Part shown: positions 33,475 to 46,711 of the stretch, one piece after another
Numbering within the stretch: the stretch's first letter is position 1
Layout of the letters: each line of letters begins with the position of its first letter
From: Spirometra erinaceieuropaei
Taxonomy: Eukaryota > Platyhelminthes > Cestoda > Diphyllobothriidea > Diphyllobothriidae
NCBI GenBank assembly: GCA_902702965.1
Contig: CACRXP010000112.1
Location: 90,352 to 154,351, forward strand
Reading direction: 5' to 3'
DNA length: 64,000 nucleotides
The notes under the pieces: model-generated
Database searches by the model: none
Told to the model about the DNA's origin: nothing
What the model saw: the letters and a program-made list of their open reading frames with translations, nothing else
Program-made: the position numbers and the translations under genes

Positions 33475-34371
33475 TAAAAAGAATTAGAAGGTAATGCCAT
33501 ATCTGACAAGGCAGTTCTAAATTAACTGTCGGTTCACATATAGCACACCAACAAGACTGTAACACATAAAAACAGTAGAGTCTTTTAAGGGATCTGGTCC
33601 ATATGATTAGGTGCATGATAAATCCTCATTTGTATTGACGGTTGCATCATTATCTTGTGCCAGACCCTTTTTGAGGGCGAAAAATTGTTGACTGGGTAAT
33701 CATCGGGATTCCATAGTTTCAGAAGGAAAGGCTGGCGATTGTCAAAGTTGGATTATATTCGCGAACACTATTGGACTCATAGCGTCTAAGAACGATGAAC
33801 AGGAGAATCAGCATGTAATATTGCGATGTTCATTTGGCCTTGTTAGATACAATTTTGGTCTGAGGTTATCTTTTACAACGTTGATGAATAAATTTACTGT
33901 TATTGATTTCCGTTGTCGACTGCCAGATTGTCCACTTTCTGAATTCGGGATCAGCCGTTGACTACGCTTGAAATTGGCAGTCAGCACAATGTGTTCTCTT
34001 AAAATTTCGTCCCACGTATAACTGTCCAGTATGTTATCGTTGGTTTGTTTAGAATAAAGTCCTGATCGGACTAATAAAGGGTCCTTCGGAGTGTAGGTCT
34101 GTAGTCAACAAACTTTTTACCAACAAAAAAGCATCCATTCAGAAGTCTTACTTATACATGACGTAAGCATAGACTTTTGAGAGTCAGGTTCAAGTTTCCT
34201 CATCCTTCTCCGAATAAAGCTCATGGGAAACAATAACAAATGCACCCTGTGAATAGTTTTAAAAACATTCACTTATATTTTTGGTGCCCGACGAACACAT
34301 TTGTCCTTCCACGTTCTTGTTGACAAGCTTAAGCAGCCTTGTCAATTTTTAAACACAGTTTTGTCAGTGAT
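33475..34371. other. Unassigned stretch
   Basis: AT-rich, no feature recognised. Confidence 0.4.
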
Positions 34372-34405
34372 AGGTGGCGCTCACCGATCGTTCTTACGGA
34401 ACTCA
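34372..34405 (-). repeat. SINE family C tail fragment
   Basis: GGTGGCGCTCACCGATCG followed by TTCTTACGGAA resembles the distal end of the family C SINEs. Confidence 0.3.
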
Positions 34406-34588
34406 TTCGGTTTTGTCATTGGTAGTCTACCCAGAGTGGCCTTACTAATTTAAAACGTACTTACTAACGACACAGGCGATAGGCACCCAGATAATGCCCA
34501 CAAGCCCTCAAAGTCAACTGCAAGTTGCTTGGATATTTTTGTCGCATGGCGTAATATTTTCCATTTATTTATTCCTCGTGTTTTTCAG

Positions 34589-34932
34589 TGTGCCCAGACA
34601 GAAAACTAGCAATAAAGGCTACTACCGCGTTTTGCAATAACAAATACCACACATTTACAAACCAAAATTCTAAAGATGGCTTTGCCTTTCATTTTCTGAA
34701 AATAATGAGACTCCGCATTCCTGATATTCTTGGGTGCAATATCTTCTTTTTTCAGTACCAGGAGAAGCAGGCTGTAAGCTTGTTCGTTCATATTACTGTC
34801 CTTTTACGCCAAAGCGTTTGCAAACAATCGATCTTTCTCAGGAGCACTCGGAAGTATAAGCAATTATTAAGACATTCGGAAACTTTCAGCCTCAGGAAAC
34901 GAGGTGAAAACAAGTTCTTCCGCTTAAAGTAA
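34589..34932 (+). CDS. Candidate exon, basic protein segment (hypothetical)
   Basis: A good acceptor (TTCCTCGTGTTTTTCAG ending 34588) precedes a frame of about 113 codons ending at TAA near 34930. It is rich in Lys, Arg, Phe and Asn and has no recognised domain. AT-rich composition makes a chance frame plausible. Confidence 0.15.
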
Positions 34933-35339
34933 AGGCCAATTGCTATGGAAAAGCCTTATACAGAAAAATAGCAACACCTAATGCCATACTACTCTTTCAG
35001 TTATCGATTCACTAATTTGATGAATTGTGTCTTCCCCTCTTCTGGTGCATTAATATAAATTTAAAAATGTCTCGATGTCCTACGCTATAGGATATCCCTA
35101 AATTGTGAAATAGTCCAATAATACTGAACTAGCTGCACACATGCAATTAGTAAACCGGGACCATCTGCAAATATGTTTATTCAGATAGAATTTTCAAGGG
35201 CAAAGACGACTGTTATAATACTGTATGAAACTGCGTGAAGTTTTCTGTAGCAGCCCATTGCTCAGAACGATTTAATAAGCTACATTTATGTCGGCCGTTC
35301 GCGGAAAAAAGATACTACAGTCCGAACCCACATTTAAAA

Positions 35340-35818
35340 AGACACGTCGATATAAAGTTGTCCCATTTGTGGCCTTCGGTTTGAAAACACTGAATGCAAG
35401 TGCAACGACAGGTCGGGTTCAAACTTATTCGGGAATTATAAATATTTTTAAAACCAAGTTATACCCCTCCTTTACGTAAAAAATTTAAAGAAGGCGTAAT
35501 TTTTTAACAGATGAATTAAATAAAAAATGCTTTCATGGATGCTTTCTATGAGATGTATTTGAGTTTATAAGTACATCTGAAACCGATGAGAAAAATGCAT
35601 ACCACTCAAATAGCCATTTTTCACAGTGAAGTTTTTGCGGGCGTCCGAGGTGCAGTTCGGTCAAAAGCCGGCATCCCGAAGTAATTAAATTATCACGGGA
35701 TTATGCTGCACGGTGATTAATAGAACAACCCAACTTAAGTAATCTACTCAATTCGAGAACGAATTTCAAAATTTCCGTTAGCATTTTAAGAGTTAGTACA
35801 TCTACTGTGCTTGACAGT
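35340..35818 (+). mobile_element. Long-TIR element, partial copy (right half)
   Basis: TGAATGCAAGTGCAACGACAG and CAGGTCGGGTTCAAAC match 60822-60855 inside copy 3, and from there the order follows copy 3 to its right end: AAAGCCGGCATCCCGAAGTAA and TTTAAGAGTTAGTACATCTA then CTGT at 35818. The left TIR is missing, and the terminal TA is mutated. Confidence 0.7.
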
Positions 35819-38756
35819 CTATTGCGTCCTCTTTCATGTGACTTTTTTCCCTTGGGTGAGTAACATAATGCTAGACAATGTACTGCGTGTTTGATGCCTG
35901 CTGAGTGTGCTGCTATACAGATAGGGCTAAAAGACGATATACGACAATGGCAGTTTTGCGAAACGAGTCAAATAGTTTTGGATATAATTTCAAAGCGATA
36001 GCTCTTTTAACGTTTTAGATTTCTGAAAGGCAAAACTGAGCCGCAGTCACCTATCAGCTGGAAAATTCCTAAAAGAAGCAAACCGCGCGTTAATGGTAAC
36101 TTTCGAAAGGACTATCATAAATTTATAAGTCTGCGTAAATGTCTGTCCGAGATTCCGAGCGTGCGTACTTAATAGCGTTTAAATTAATTGCAAACAGCTT
36201 GCTTAAATGAGGCGCTCTTCTGTCGTGCTTCTTCTGAAAATTTCGTCAGATTAAATGAAAATTGTGCATGTGAGACCTCTAAGGGAGAAAAATCAAAAAA
36301 ATGATTTTTTGACAATTTGATCTAAAACGCCGAGAAGAAATGCGCCGAAGCCTGCGTTTGACACAATTTAGTAAGCACTTTAACAACTAATGTTGTTTCT
36401 GTTTCTAAAAATCCGTTAAAGTATGAGTAGAAAAATCGGATGAATAGAATTTTCTTCGGGCAACTGAGTTTCCGTTTTCCCAATAAAGTCCGGTGGCCTG
36501 AGTAAATATGCGTAACTTGAAGTTTCAGTTATCTGCTATCTAGCTTGCACCCTGTTAAAACTTGCCCTCTGTCTGAGGTGGGTAGACAAATATTGTTTTG
36601 ATGCAATAAGTACCTCTTTTTTCAATTAGTACGGTGACATTTATTTCTTCGCACAGAGCATCAAGTTGCTTTTTCTAAACTGCATTCCACGAGACTCATC
36701 CTGACGTCTTGCGCAGTCCTTACTTTCTACCCATACATTTTTTCGGTTATGCATAAATTTGCAAAAAAAACAAACCTGTCTTCAGGCGGGGCCTGATATT
36801 TGTTGTTAGATCAAAACCTGAGCAAAGTAGGACAAGTATGCGTATTAGTGGGGGTTTTTTTTTACCACGGAAAACGTTTTTGCCAGAAAATCTCATCCTT
36901 TTCTATAAGGGCAAATGGGTGATGTGTAACAAGGTTTCTAGGAATATTTATGATAGGAAACCTGGTCAGTCCAATTTACCATTAGAGACGCCATTTAAAA
37001 ATTCAGTTTCAAGAATGCATGAATATATGCAGAATCGAGCTATAAGAAAATTCATCCCACTATCCTTCTAAGCCTGTTTGGTAGAAAATAGTCCATGCAA
37101 TGACCTAATTTTCCACGTAACGTAGATGCACGAAGCACTCCATTTCACTTATTTGAGCGAGTAATTAGTGAACTCACCAAAATCCTAAAAGAACATGCAC
37201 AAGCTAACAAATTTTCACCACCTGAAAATCTCAATTCATACGGATTGTTCATTTTCTGAGAGAGTTATTCGAAGGTTATTTCTTCTTATGTGATAATAGA
37301 GAGATAGTGGGTTCATTTGCTTTGCACCTAATAGTCAAAGTTTACAAACAGCTCAATTTTGGGCAAAATAATATACTTCAAATGATAAGCAACTATGCAG
37401 AGCACTCTATGGGAGACGACATACTGATCTTCAATTTGGCTGATTCCTTTGCTCAGTAAGTTTGTATTTTTGACAGCATAAAAGACTACTAATTCTCAAA
37501 GAGATTGTCCATACGTTCATACTACAAACACTCTGTAAATACATAAACGGAAGCATTTAGAGGATTGTTTTTACACGGCCAGGAAACAGACAATTTAGCT
37601 TTCAGAAAGGGGTGAATTAGTTTGAATTGCAATCAGTGAGTGAAGTCTCCATTCAACGTACACATAGTAAATATGTTTGCGCAGTCAGTCATTCGATCCG
37701 TAAAAGAGCTTTTTAGGCTAATAAGGTTCATAGGCTACCACTTGAGACATAATTCATTCTTCGCGAAAAACTGCATTTTTTGATTTTTATAAATGACATC
37801 TGTGCTTTAAATGCATCAATGTTTTTCAAAGTAGTATATTTATGTTCTATAAGCCAAAACAGGAAACTTACGGAAACTCAATTATAAGCCTAGTCATGCA
37901 AGTACCTCCAAGGATCTCCTATATAGTGAATGTCTAGACTACGTATTCTCCCCTTACAAGTACAAGGTTGCAAAACTTCCTAATGTCCCAATAACTGGCT
38001 GTGTAAAGTTGGCTAAATGTGTACTCAGCCACTGTTATCATGGCAGGGTCAAATAACTTAAAGATCCTGCATTATTTCTGGGCAAATTCTTCCGATATAT
38101 TTGTGTCCACAAGCTAGTGGCTTAAATTAACAATGTCATTTGATCAATGACAGTACACTTCCGCCCTTTCATAAATCAGTACTGAATGATCACTGACAAA
38201 CCCATTTATACCTAAAGGACAGAAGGCGATTATCCAATCCACCCTATTTCCTACCCAAATCGGAAATACAGATGACTTTCCCTAAAAGTCATGCGATTCG
38301 ACTAGTATGGTGTCAGGTTACGGAAAATTGTACATCGTATGTAGAAGGTTAGTAAATGTTAATCTACTTAGAAGCTTCCTTTCGGGTTGGAAAATGAGCG
38401 AGGTATAATGCATAACCGTTATTTTTCTTCACCTTGGCGATGGCGTTTTTAGTAAAATGGTGGTTCCTTGAAAGATTGTCTTGGCAGAACAAGAATTCCA
38501 TGAAAATAATCCTTAAAACAATTCGTCAGGCTCACGTTTTGAGAACCTTTTGTCGGATCACTATAGCTGTATGGTAGAAGTAGAAGTTTATAAATTTCGG
38601 TAGTTATTCGCCTTGTGATTAATATTTAGAACGGTAGCCGTGGAAATAAAGGGTATCTGGAGCGACATGCGGCCACTGGCGATAACTAAAGTAATTAGTC
38701 TGCATCCACTTAAATGGAGATCTTTGGCCTATTTTCTTTGAACTGCGGCAACTGCA
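35819..38756. other. Unassigned AT-rich stretch
   Basis: Nearly 3 kb with no feature. The longest frame (36838-37071, 77 codons) has no motif. Near 38530 GTCAGGCTCACGTTTTGAG may be PLE tail belonging to the next entry. Confidence 0.4.
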
Positions 38757-38885
38757 GGATCCGCAGGGAATATTTTTGGAGTCGAAAACAGGTTCTTGCA
38801 ACCGGATTGGCGTCATTGCAGCCGCGGCTAATATGCGCCGTCGTAAAGAAATGTAGCGATTCGGTGTCACCTCCCAGGCAGCTCG
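38757..38885 (-). pseudogene. PLE GIY-YIG C-terminal relic
   Basis: On the minus strand the frame reads WEVTPNRYISLRRRILAAAA then MTPIRLQEPV and FDSKNIP. This aligns with the family block Y-R-x-P ... RQRILATAEAVAIRLxxPxL-CxQK of copies A and B: the arginine-rich turn, the alanine helix, IRL and the proline-valine step all fall in place. Only about 43 residues remain. It probably derives from a third, more divergent relative of families A and B. Confidence 0.5.
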
Positions 38886-38954
38886 AATGTCTTCATCGTC
38901 GTCCGTACGGGGGAAGTTGTCCAGCCCTGAACCAGGACTGAAAGGCTGGCCATT

Positions 38955-39200
38955 TTGAAAGGGCACTGATTGGCTAAACCCCTGTATTCTGCTCTACAGC
39001 CGGACGAAGAGCAGAAAGTTGCCTCAAGTTCTGGAAAGGGTAGCGACAAAGATGAGCGAAACTCGAATGGCCATTTCAGACTGGCTGGCCGTCATCAGCT
39101 AACCATACCAAAGCCAGGTTTGTGGTTTCTGGGGTTCCAGCTCGGGGTCTTTGGTCAGTGCGTCGAACGCTCTACCAATGGCATAAACGAACGAGCATGT
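38955..39200 (-). repeat. SINE family C, minus copy
   Basis: CGAATGGCCATTTCAGACTG, GGCCGTCATCAGCTAACC, GGGGTCTTTGGTCAG and CGAACGCTCTACCAATGGC match 58695-58815 in order. The tRNA-like head is at the right end. Divergence is considerable. Confidence 0.65.
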
Positions 39201-39249
39201 CTCCTGATCTGATGGATAAACGCAGTTGCGGCACAGCTAGTTTTCCCGA

Positions 39250-39490
39250 TTGCAACTGAGAGGGCCAGCGGCTCAGTGCTAGATCGCTCGACTCAGGTCT
39301 CGGATTTGAATCCTAAATACTCCAAATCTGGTTTTAGGTGTGGCTGGCTGTTGACGGGCTCTAGGTCAGAAGTGACCTTTCCAGTCTTCGCTGTCTTTGT
39401 CGGTTCTTCAGGCGAGTCTTTCTGGCTGCTGAACGACTGCCTTCATGGACTCTAGACTGAGCTCCAAGGCACAAGCAAACAAGCGTGTCT
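39250..39490 (+). repeat. SINE family C, plus copy
   Basis: Begins GGGCCAGCGGCTCAGTGC (A-box region), then GGATTTGAATCC (B box), GTGTGGCTGGCTGTTGACGG, CTGTCTTTGTCGGTTC, and ends ACTGAGCTCCAAGGCACAAG, which is the reverse of 58590-58630. It lies 50 bp from the minus copy, forming an inverted pair. Confidence 0.7.
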
Positions 39491-41199
39491 CATAACTTGA
39501 CCTCGTGAACACAATTCCACCGTGCAGCTGCAGAGTTGCATGAACCGTCAGGTTACTCCAGTCTTCCACTCCCATGCAATACCCAATACCAATTTGTTAT
39601 CTGGCGTTTGCCAAATCGCCTGTTTATGAATTCCTCGTTGGCGGTTAATACTGCTATTTAGTCCACTGCGCATGATGGCGTGAAAAATATCTGCCTCAGC
39701 TTAAGAGACGGAGTGGACGAGAACCTTTGGGCTGCAATAATATAGAGACAAGTTCCTAGTAGAAAAAGATGATTTTGTATTGTCCGTCTTACTAAGTCTC
39801 CTATAAATACTTGTTCAGAAGGCTGAATTTTGTCCCGCAGTACCAAAAGTAACCGCCACATCTACTAAATGAGTCCAAGTTTGAGTTAAGCATTGGGAAA
39901 TCTACCATGAAAATGCTCTTAACTATGTGAATTTCCTAACCTTTAAAACAGATCCACTTGACGTAATTGAGTAAAAACCAGATTACAGATTATAGGGGAG
40001 CGGAAAGTTTCGCCGTCAGAAAACGTACGTGAATGCACGAAATCGAGCCGCTAATTCCCTGAAATTTCGTCCAGTGAACTACGGCCCGAGTTGCACAATT
40101 TCCCTACGTTCCATAGTCTTCTCGTTAAACCGCTGCAATTCAGAAGTGCTAAGGCCAAAGATAGGAGGTCCGTAAAAGTCATTTTTGACTTGTTCGGAAG
40201 CAATCAGTCATCCCCCGAATATCAGATCAGGGCTACCTGAAATATGACTCGGGAGCAGTTTTTCACCAAGCATGCAGTAGAACGCTTCCGAACTTGAATC
40301 GAATAATCCCATATCAAATGGCTACGATCGGTCCTTACTCGAGTCATATAGGAGCAGTGCTCATCGATATTTCCTGACTGTCGAACCGAATAGTCACTGA
40401 TCACTTTTTGTCCTGGAGTTCGCATTAGAAGTGATGGCGCTGGCAATCATTTAAAACTTCTGTTGCGTTGCATTTTGAAATTTAGACAGACTTATGTCCG
40501 TAAATCTTATGCGCAGTGTTCCCTAGTGCCACCGATAGAATGCACTCCCGAAACCCATGAGGTAGGGTATTCGACTGAAACACTCAGTTATCAACTGGGC
40601 TGATTTCAAACATCGCGCACTCCCGGACCGATGGAAGTGCGGCATGGCTAACGGTGCCAGGGGAGTGTTTTCTGGCTACCTTTCTCGGTTCTCAGTCGTT
40701 GGCCGCTTTACGGCCTCCTGCTGGAGCTTCAGTACGGAGCTACAAGGAAGAGAAAGTTCATTCCGTTTTTGTTCTGTCTCAGATTTATCCCTTATCGTCA
40801 TCTATGTGCGGCATCTATGAGGTTTGCCTTGCCATCCCAACACCACACACAAGGAGGGACCCATATGTAAATTCGAAGATTTACGAATAATGACCATTCA
40901 GGGGACTGGAATCCCAATCTTTCGTATCCCCAGGATAAAGTACTCCAGGTAAGGCCTTGTTTAATTTTCAAGGAAATTAATACGCGAAACTGGAGCAAAT
41001 ACTTCAGTACAAAACTCTCAGCCTCGGTTCGAAATTTTGTGCATAAATATGTGGACTGAAATTCGTCAGCTACTAGACTGTTAGCTAGTACCTTGTTGTC
41101 ATTACGGCAAAATACTAAGTGTGTGAATACTGCTGACAGGCTGATGGCACTTTGTGAGTAGTAAGAGGTTATTCAGCAGTAGCTGGTAGATTTCAGCTC
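39491..41199. other. Unassigned stretch
   Basis: No feature recognised; open frames below 80 codons without motifs. Confidence 0.4.
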
Positions 41200-41990
41200 A
41201 AATAGGCATATATATATATATTATTGAAGAAGATGGTGAGGTGATCCCTGGGGATGATGATTTATTCGTCTGCAGCTTCGCACTCGCATTCGAGTGCATC
41301 CCCTTCTTCAATCTCAACATCTGCGGTCAACATTTTTGCCCATATATACACATGTATATACACTCAGGAATAGGTGCTTCACAAGCTTCGTATGGCCGGT
41401 TTAGGCCTGGCAGGTGGTTACCTGTTCGTGACCCCTTTCACCCATACGAAGCTTGTTTGCTTCGGAGAACCAACAGATCGGTGTGTACCCATTCCTGACT
41501 GAATAAATACCCGATCCGCAGCTACAGATAATGGTATGTGGCGAGGCACTGATGAACTTCGATTCAATGAAGTGCGTATTACCCATCTGGTAGACTCCAG
41601 TGGTGGACCAGCTGAGCCAGTGGTGTCTGTGCGCATGTTTGCGTTTCCGGTCTCAACTGGTGGTCAGGGTTGTGATTGGCTGAATGAAGGTAAACAAGCC
41701 CGAAACAGTGCTGTATCAATCTGTCCCCCAGAGTCTGTCGTCTCTACTCTGATATGTTTATATATATATATATATACGTATGTATTGGAAGGTAGGCATC
41801 CCAAGAAATATAAGTTGAAGGCATTCCCAAAGAACGCCTCTGCCTTCAACATATATATTATGACAGCAGGAAACACCAACCCGTCGTCTGACGACGGGTT
41901 AGTGTTGCCAGCTCGAAAATTCTCAAGTACAACTCGATTTTTTCCGACGAGCCTTCTCTCTTCATATATATAAAGCATGGACAGCTTGTT
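41200..41990. repeat. AT-microsatellite-bordered segment with three strong hairpins
   Basis: TA-repeat runs at 41209-41222, near 41760-41777 and near 41963-41970 punctuate this segment. Hairpins: ACAAGCTTCGTATGG (41381-41395) with its exact reverse complement at 41442-41456; TTGAAGGCA (41816-41824) with TGCCTTCAA (41841-41849); and AACCCGTCGTC (41878-41888) with GACGACGGGTT (41890-41900), extended by AACAC/GTGTT. No protein is evident (the frames seen are antisense pairs). The class of element is unknown. Confidence 0.5.
41872..41906. other. Near-perfect 35-nt palindrome
   Basis: AACAC-C-AACCCGTCGTC, one T, GACGACGGGTT-A-GTGTT. Only the C/A pair is mismatched. Weaker pairing extends a further 10 bases on each side. 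As RNA or single-stranded DNA it would form a very stable stem with a minimal loop. Confidence 0.75.
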
Positions 41991-44748
41991 AAGAGTGCAA
42001 CAGGTCAGACGCAGGCAGCCATTTCATGGTCGTTGCCGATCATCAGTACGCCAAAGGCCTTATGAAGTGAGGCATATAAATATATCTAGTACGTGTTGGG
42101 CCCATACTGTTGTATAGGACCTCACTCGATCCCGTTTTTCAGTAAAACCGCTGTCTGCGTCTGGCTTGTTGCATTCTTAGCGAGCTGCCTAATGTATTAT
42201 ATGTAGAATGTGTCCTATGACACAGTGTTCGTTGTCACCAGTAGCAAGCTGGGGAGCGGACAGAATGGGATCGAGTGAGATCCTAACCACAACTGTGAGG
42301 GTCAAATACCTAATTGACATGCGCATGTATATAAACTTTCCAGCAAAAGGATTTAGTCCAACTGCACGCATTAATTTCCTCGGAAGTTTAACAAGACAGT
42401 ATGAATTCTGGAGCTTATTTACCGGGAAGCATATGAGGGCGCTGTGGAGTTGGTGATGAGCCGAGCACGTTTCAACTATATCATGCAGTGGCATAAGGTC
42501 GCTGGAACATGCGTATGTAAACTTTTAGCTATTGGTCTAGTAAACTACTCAGTACTCAAAGTACTATTGACAAGACAGTTACTTGATTCTATTTTTTGTC
42601 ACACCTTACGAGTGTCGTGTTTCCTATCTCTCTCTCAAAAAAGCCAGTTTGGAACTTAGAATTACTGTAACTATGCACTTATTTTGACCGTCATCAGACA
42701 TAACTTTACTTCTCTTCTAGCTAGCTAACTGTTGACTTTTCAGAAAGCAATTCTGTGATAAAAAATTATTAAATTGCTCATTATTTATTTCTTTCGACAC
42801 ACATATTACCATCGATGGGTAGGAATAGTGACAGTGACTGTGACCCAAATTACACGAATATTTTTTAACTTCGAACAAAACTCTCGCCTTGCACACAAGA
42901 TCAACTTCATTGTCCCGTTAATTGGAAGGGAGAAAATTATATTATAACAAGAGGGGCTTAGGAAAGATGGTGAGATAAATTGATCCTGCCGGCTGGCTGA
43001 GGCTAATTCGATTTGGCAAGAGAGCACTCGGCCCTTAACAAACTTCAACACTTAAACCATAAAAATGAAGTCAAGCAAATAAGATAAATGTAACAGTATT
43101 TTGGGAACTTCGAGGGTGTTGGCATCCTAGGCACAGAGTGAATTCTCGAAAATAAAGCCAAAATTGATGTCCTGTCACCCGCAAAAAGAACTCACGACGG
43201 TTTCGATATCTTGTGAGAAGCCCTAAATCAGAAGGAAACTACTTGTGGGCAAAGACGCCGCTGCGACTTTTTTGTCGCCAGCACTTATTTATAACTTTTC
43301 TCTCGACTCGGAAATTCCAAGACTGCTGTTAAAACTTGTACAACGTCACCTGCTTTAATGTTTACTAAGTTTTAAGACATATCTCCTAGGCAGCACCCTC
43401 GGACACATGACCAGCAATTTGATCAGAGCTGCTGAATCTGGCGACCTTTTGGATATTTGTGAATGATAGAATTTTGTAAAATTGAACAGATACCTCTACT
43501 GCGTAAGAGAAATCGATGCGCTGTCGATGACCATCAGGCTGAGAAAACGTAGCTTCCGAGGACGGGATGATAAAGCTTTGATGCTTTTGACGAGAGCATA
43601 TATGTTGGAATCGTTGGGTTGCGGGAGTAGTACGTAAACTCAGAAAGTCAGTTCACTGTACTTTAACGACTGAATATCTTACCTAGAGGATGCTAGATTC
43701 TTCACGATTTTTTACATGGCTATCAATGTTTAGGGTGAAGTCTATAAATTTGTCAGAAACCAACGTGGTGGACTGCATTAATTTATTTTAGATTGTGTCC
43801 AATTCTGCTTATAAGCCTGGTGTATTATTCGGCAAAAACAAAGTTGGTACATCAAGAAAATCCTGGATGTTCTAAAAGCAGGAGAATGACAAAACGGAAC
43901 TTGGACAAGGTCGATTAATTCATCATCAGTTGTTTTAACTCGTTACTGACTTAGAGTCTTCCTAGACACCTAATTAAACTGTAGTCAGAAAAATCTTCGC
44001 TCACACTTTTATTTGTTACGACGGTACAGAAACGATGCACAGACGTTAATTTATTATCGTCATTATCAGGAAGTGCATCCGAATCAGATTATGATTTGGG
44101 GAAATTAGAGTGTTTAGAGAGCAAAATAACTTGTTAATAACTGTAGATTTTAAATGCAACCAGCAGTTTTGTCTGGTCAGAATGGCAAACACAGAGATGC
44201 CTATTTTATCTGAATGGCTTTGACAGAACTCCTTCTGTCTGCATAAAACGACCACATTACGTCCATGATATGAAGCACTTCACTTGCATTTTCGAGAAAA
44301 TCAACAGTCAGCCCCGAGGTCTTCTTTGTACAAATGGCCATGAGTACGTCACAATAACTCCGGATTTTTTTCCAAATATTTGAAAAATAAAGTGCAGTAT
44401 TGTCCTTTAGTGTCTTTTTGGATGATCCAAATAGTATGAGTTGATTAGAAAATCTGGCCATCGATATGTCTCACTCACTTTATATGAGCCAACTTAAACA
44501 GATCTAAAACGTGCGTGAATAAACACACGCTAATTAAATAGTGGTTTTGCTATACACACTCCACATATGTGTCTGCAAGAATGTCCAGCCACACGAAAGC
44601 TTGCTTTTGGGTAATAATTAACTTGGGATAACGTAACTAACCATTGGTTTGTACTTAAAAGCTTTTCAAAAATTTTCCTTTAACGCCCAATGACTGTTGA
44701 TATGTAATGCATGTAAAGCAGTTGTCAAGGTGCATGCGATTTTTAAAT
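41991..44748. other. Unassigned stretch
   Basis: No feature recognised; several open frames of 70-101 codons without motifs. Confidence 0.4.
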
Positions 44749-44757
44749 ACAATTAAG

Positions 44758-45027
44758 ATTGAAAACAAGCATGTACAGCAGAATTTATTGGGGCCAATAA
44801 ATTTCGTGACGGCTTTTCAACTGCAGCCCGTCTCTGCATAACATAGGTAACGAATGAAAGCGCACAGCAGTATGAATTTGTACAGAATGGCAGTGCATAA
44901 GAGCAAGGTCAAGGTTCAAGGCAGTGAATAATCAGATAAGACGTCCACATTAGCATCATATAGGAAAGAGGGAGATGAAATGTTAACAACAAATCACAGT
45001 CAGCGGAAACTAGAGGTGTGAGATTAC
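44758..45027 (+). repeat. Giant palindrome, left arm (270 bp)
   Basis: The arm is the reverse complement of 45051-45320 with at least one mismatch (ATTTCATCTC against ATTTCGTCTC) and no indel, since both arms are 270 bp. The spacer of 23 bp is 45028-45050. No open frame with a motif lies in the arms. Confidence 0.9.
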
Positions 45028-45050
45028 CAGGGCAATTGCAGATTGATCAC

Positions 45051-45320
45051 GTAATCTCACACCTCTAGTTTCCGCTGACTGTGATTTGTTGTTAACATTT
45101 CGTCTCCCTCTTTCCTATATGATGCTAATGTGGACGTCTTATCTGATTATTCACTGCCTTGAACCTTGACCTTGCTCTTATGCACTGCCATTCTGTACAA
45201 ATTCATACTGCTGTGCGCTTTCATTCGTTACCTATGTTATGCAGAGACGGGCTGCAGTTGAAAAGCCGTCACGAAATTTATTGGCCCCAATAAATTCTGC
45301 TGTACATGCTTGTTTTCAAT
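45051..45320 (-). repeat. Giant palindrome, right arm (270 bp)
   Basis: Partner of 44758-45027. A 12-bp word ACAATTAAGATT occurs at 44749-44760, overlapping the left arm by three bases, and again at 45344-45355, 23 bp beyond the right arm, so the palindrome plus 23 bp is bounded by a direct repeat. Confidence 0.9.
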
Positions 45321-45355
45321 TCATACCCGGGAAAAAATGCTTCACAATTAAGATT

Positions 45356-46711
45356 ACAGTTTGTGAAACCATACGAACCTTAGATGGAATCGCGCGCTCT
45401 TCAAAACTCGTGCTAGAGTCAAAAGGGTATTTTGACCCAGAAAAGCGTTTAGTTTGTGTTAAGTTTGAGATCTGGCAGAACTGTTAGTGTGTTCTATAAG
45501 TAAAGCTATCCGGGTTCATAGGAGCATGTGAAATGTTATTTAAAGGCCTTTTAGACAGACAACACAGCTTCTCAAATACATGTCTGTTCTCAATTTATTT
45601 AAATGCCAAAATACTACCCTGTTAGAGAATTCTTGAAGGGTGTAATTGTAAGTTCTGTAGATGTAAAAAGCTATATTTCCGTGCATATTTTAGTTAAGAA
45701 TGCTTAAATGTATACAGTCATTATAGGGCAATGGAAAATAAACAGAACTTAATACAAGTCATTTTTGAGTAGCATCTACACAGATGGATGAAGGAGAAAG
45801 CAATTACACTTTTGTATGTCATAATCCAGCCACTGATTTAGTCATATGCTCATCGCTAATCATAGCTTTCGCTCCTCATACGAGTATTTTCCATGATAAA
45901 AGCATAAATAAATTTTGACGTTAATATTTAGAGCCTAATATTACAGCAGGAATACTTTGGACTCAGAGACAAAATCAATTTCCGAAAATGAGACGTTTTG
46001 GTCTTAACCACACGCAGTAAGTGTGGTCTGAACACTTTTGGCGCAAAACCTGCGTCACCGCTAGCTGAATTTATATAAACTTTTGTCTGGACTTTAAATT
46101 TGTCGGTATAATCATGTGTTCGCCTAAAGTCGGTTTATTTTTGTTCCTTCTCATCCAGCGCTTTCATATTTCCAAATCCACCGACGAACCTGATAAACGC
46201 TCCTGGGCGGCCGAAAACGCCGAATGAAAATTTTTAGAAGTTGTTTTTGCAGCTGCAAGCTCACACGCCTAGGGAACCCTTATCAGATGCTGGTAGCAAC
46301 TGACCGCGGTTGATCAAATAAAGCAACCTGATTTCTAAAATTCGAGTTTTTAACTTAGCTTAGCAGTAGAACAGAGATGTCCTGAGGTTAACGACGTCTA
46401 TTGGAGCTCACAACCCACCAGGGATGCAGGTATCCTACGACAACGTTTTTGGGAAAGAACAACCAGTGGGGTGTCAATGGGTGCAAGATGCATTAATGGC
46501 CATCAACTTCAATCCCACTTTCAGGTACCTTACAAACACTTTTCAATAAGATCTTATAAGGATTAGAACGGACGAGAGAAACGAAGACTGCGAGAACGAA
46601 AGCACGTTATCCTCACAACTTTTATTAGATTCACAAGCAGTGAATCACCACGGGAGATGGGTTCTGTAGAGAACGACGAAAAATTGCGTGCAAACAATGG
46701 GCGCTGGCAGA
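45356..46711. other. Unassigned stretch
   Basis: No feature recognised. Confidence 0.4.

Noticed and set aside
39658..39861. 67-codon minus frame as a transporter fragment
   Set aside because: Only a generic hydrophobic stretch, no conserved motif.
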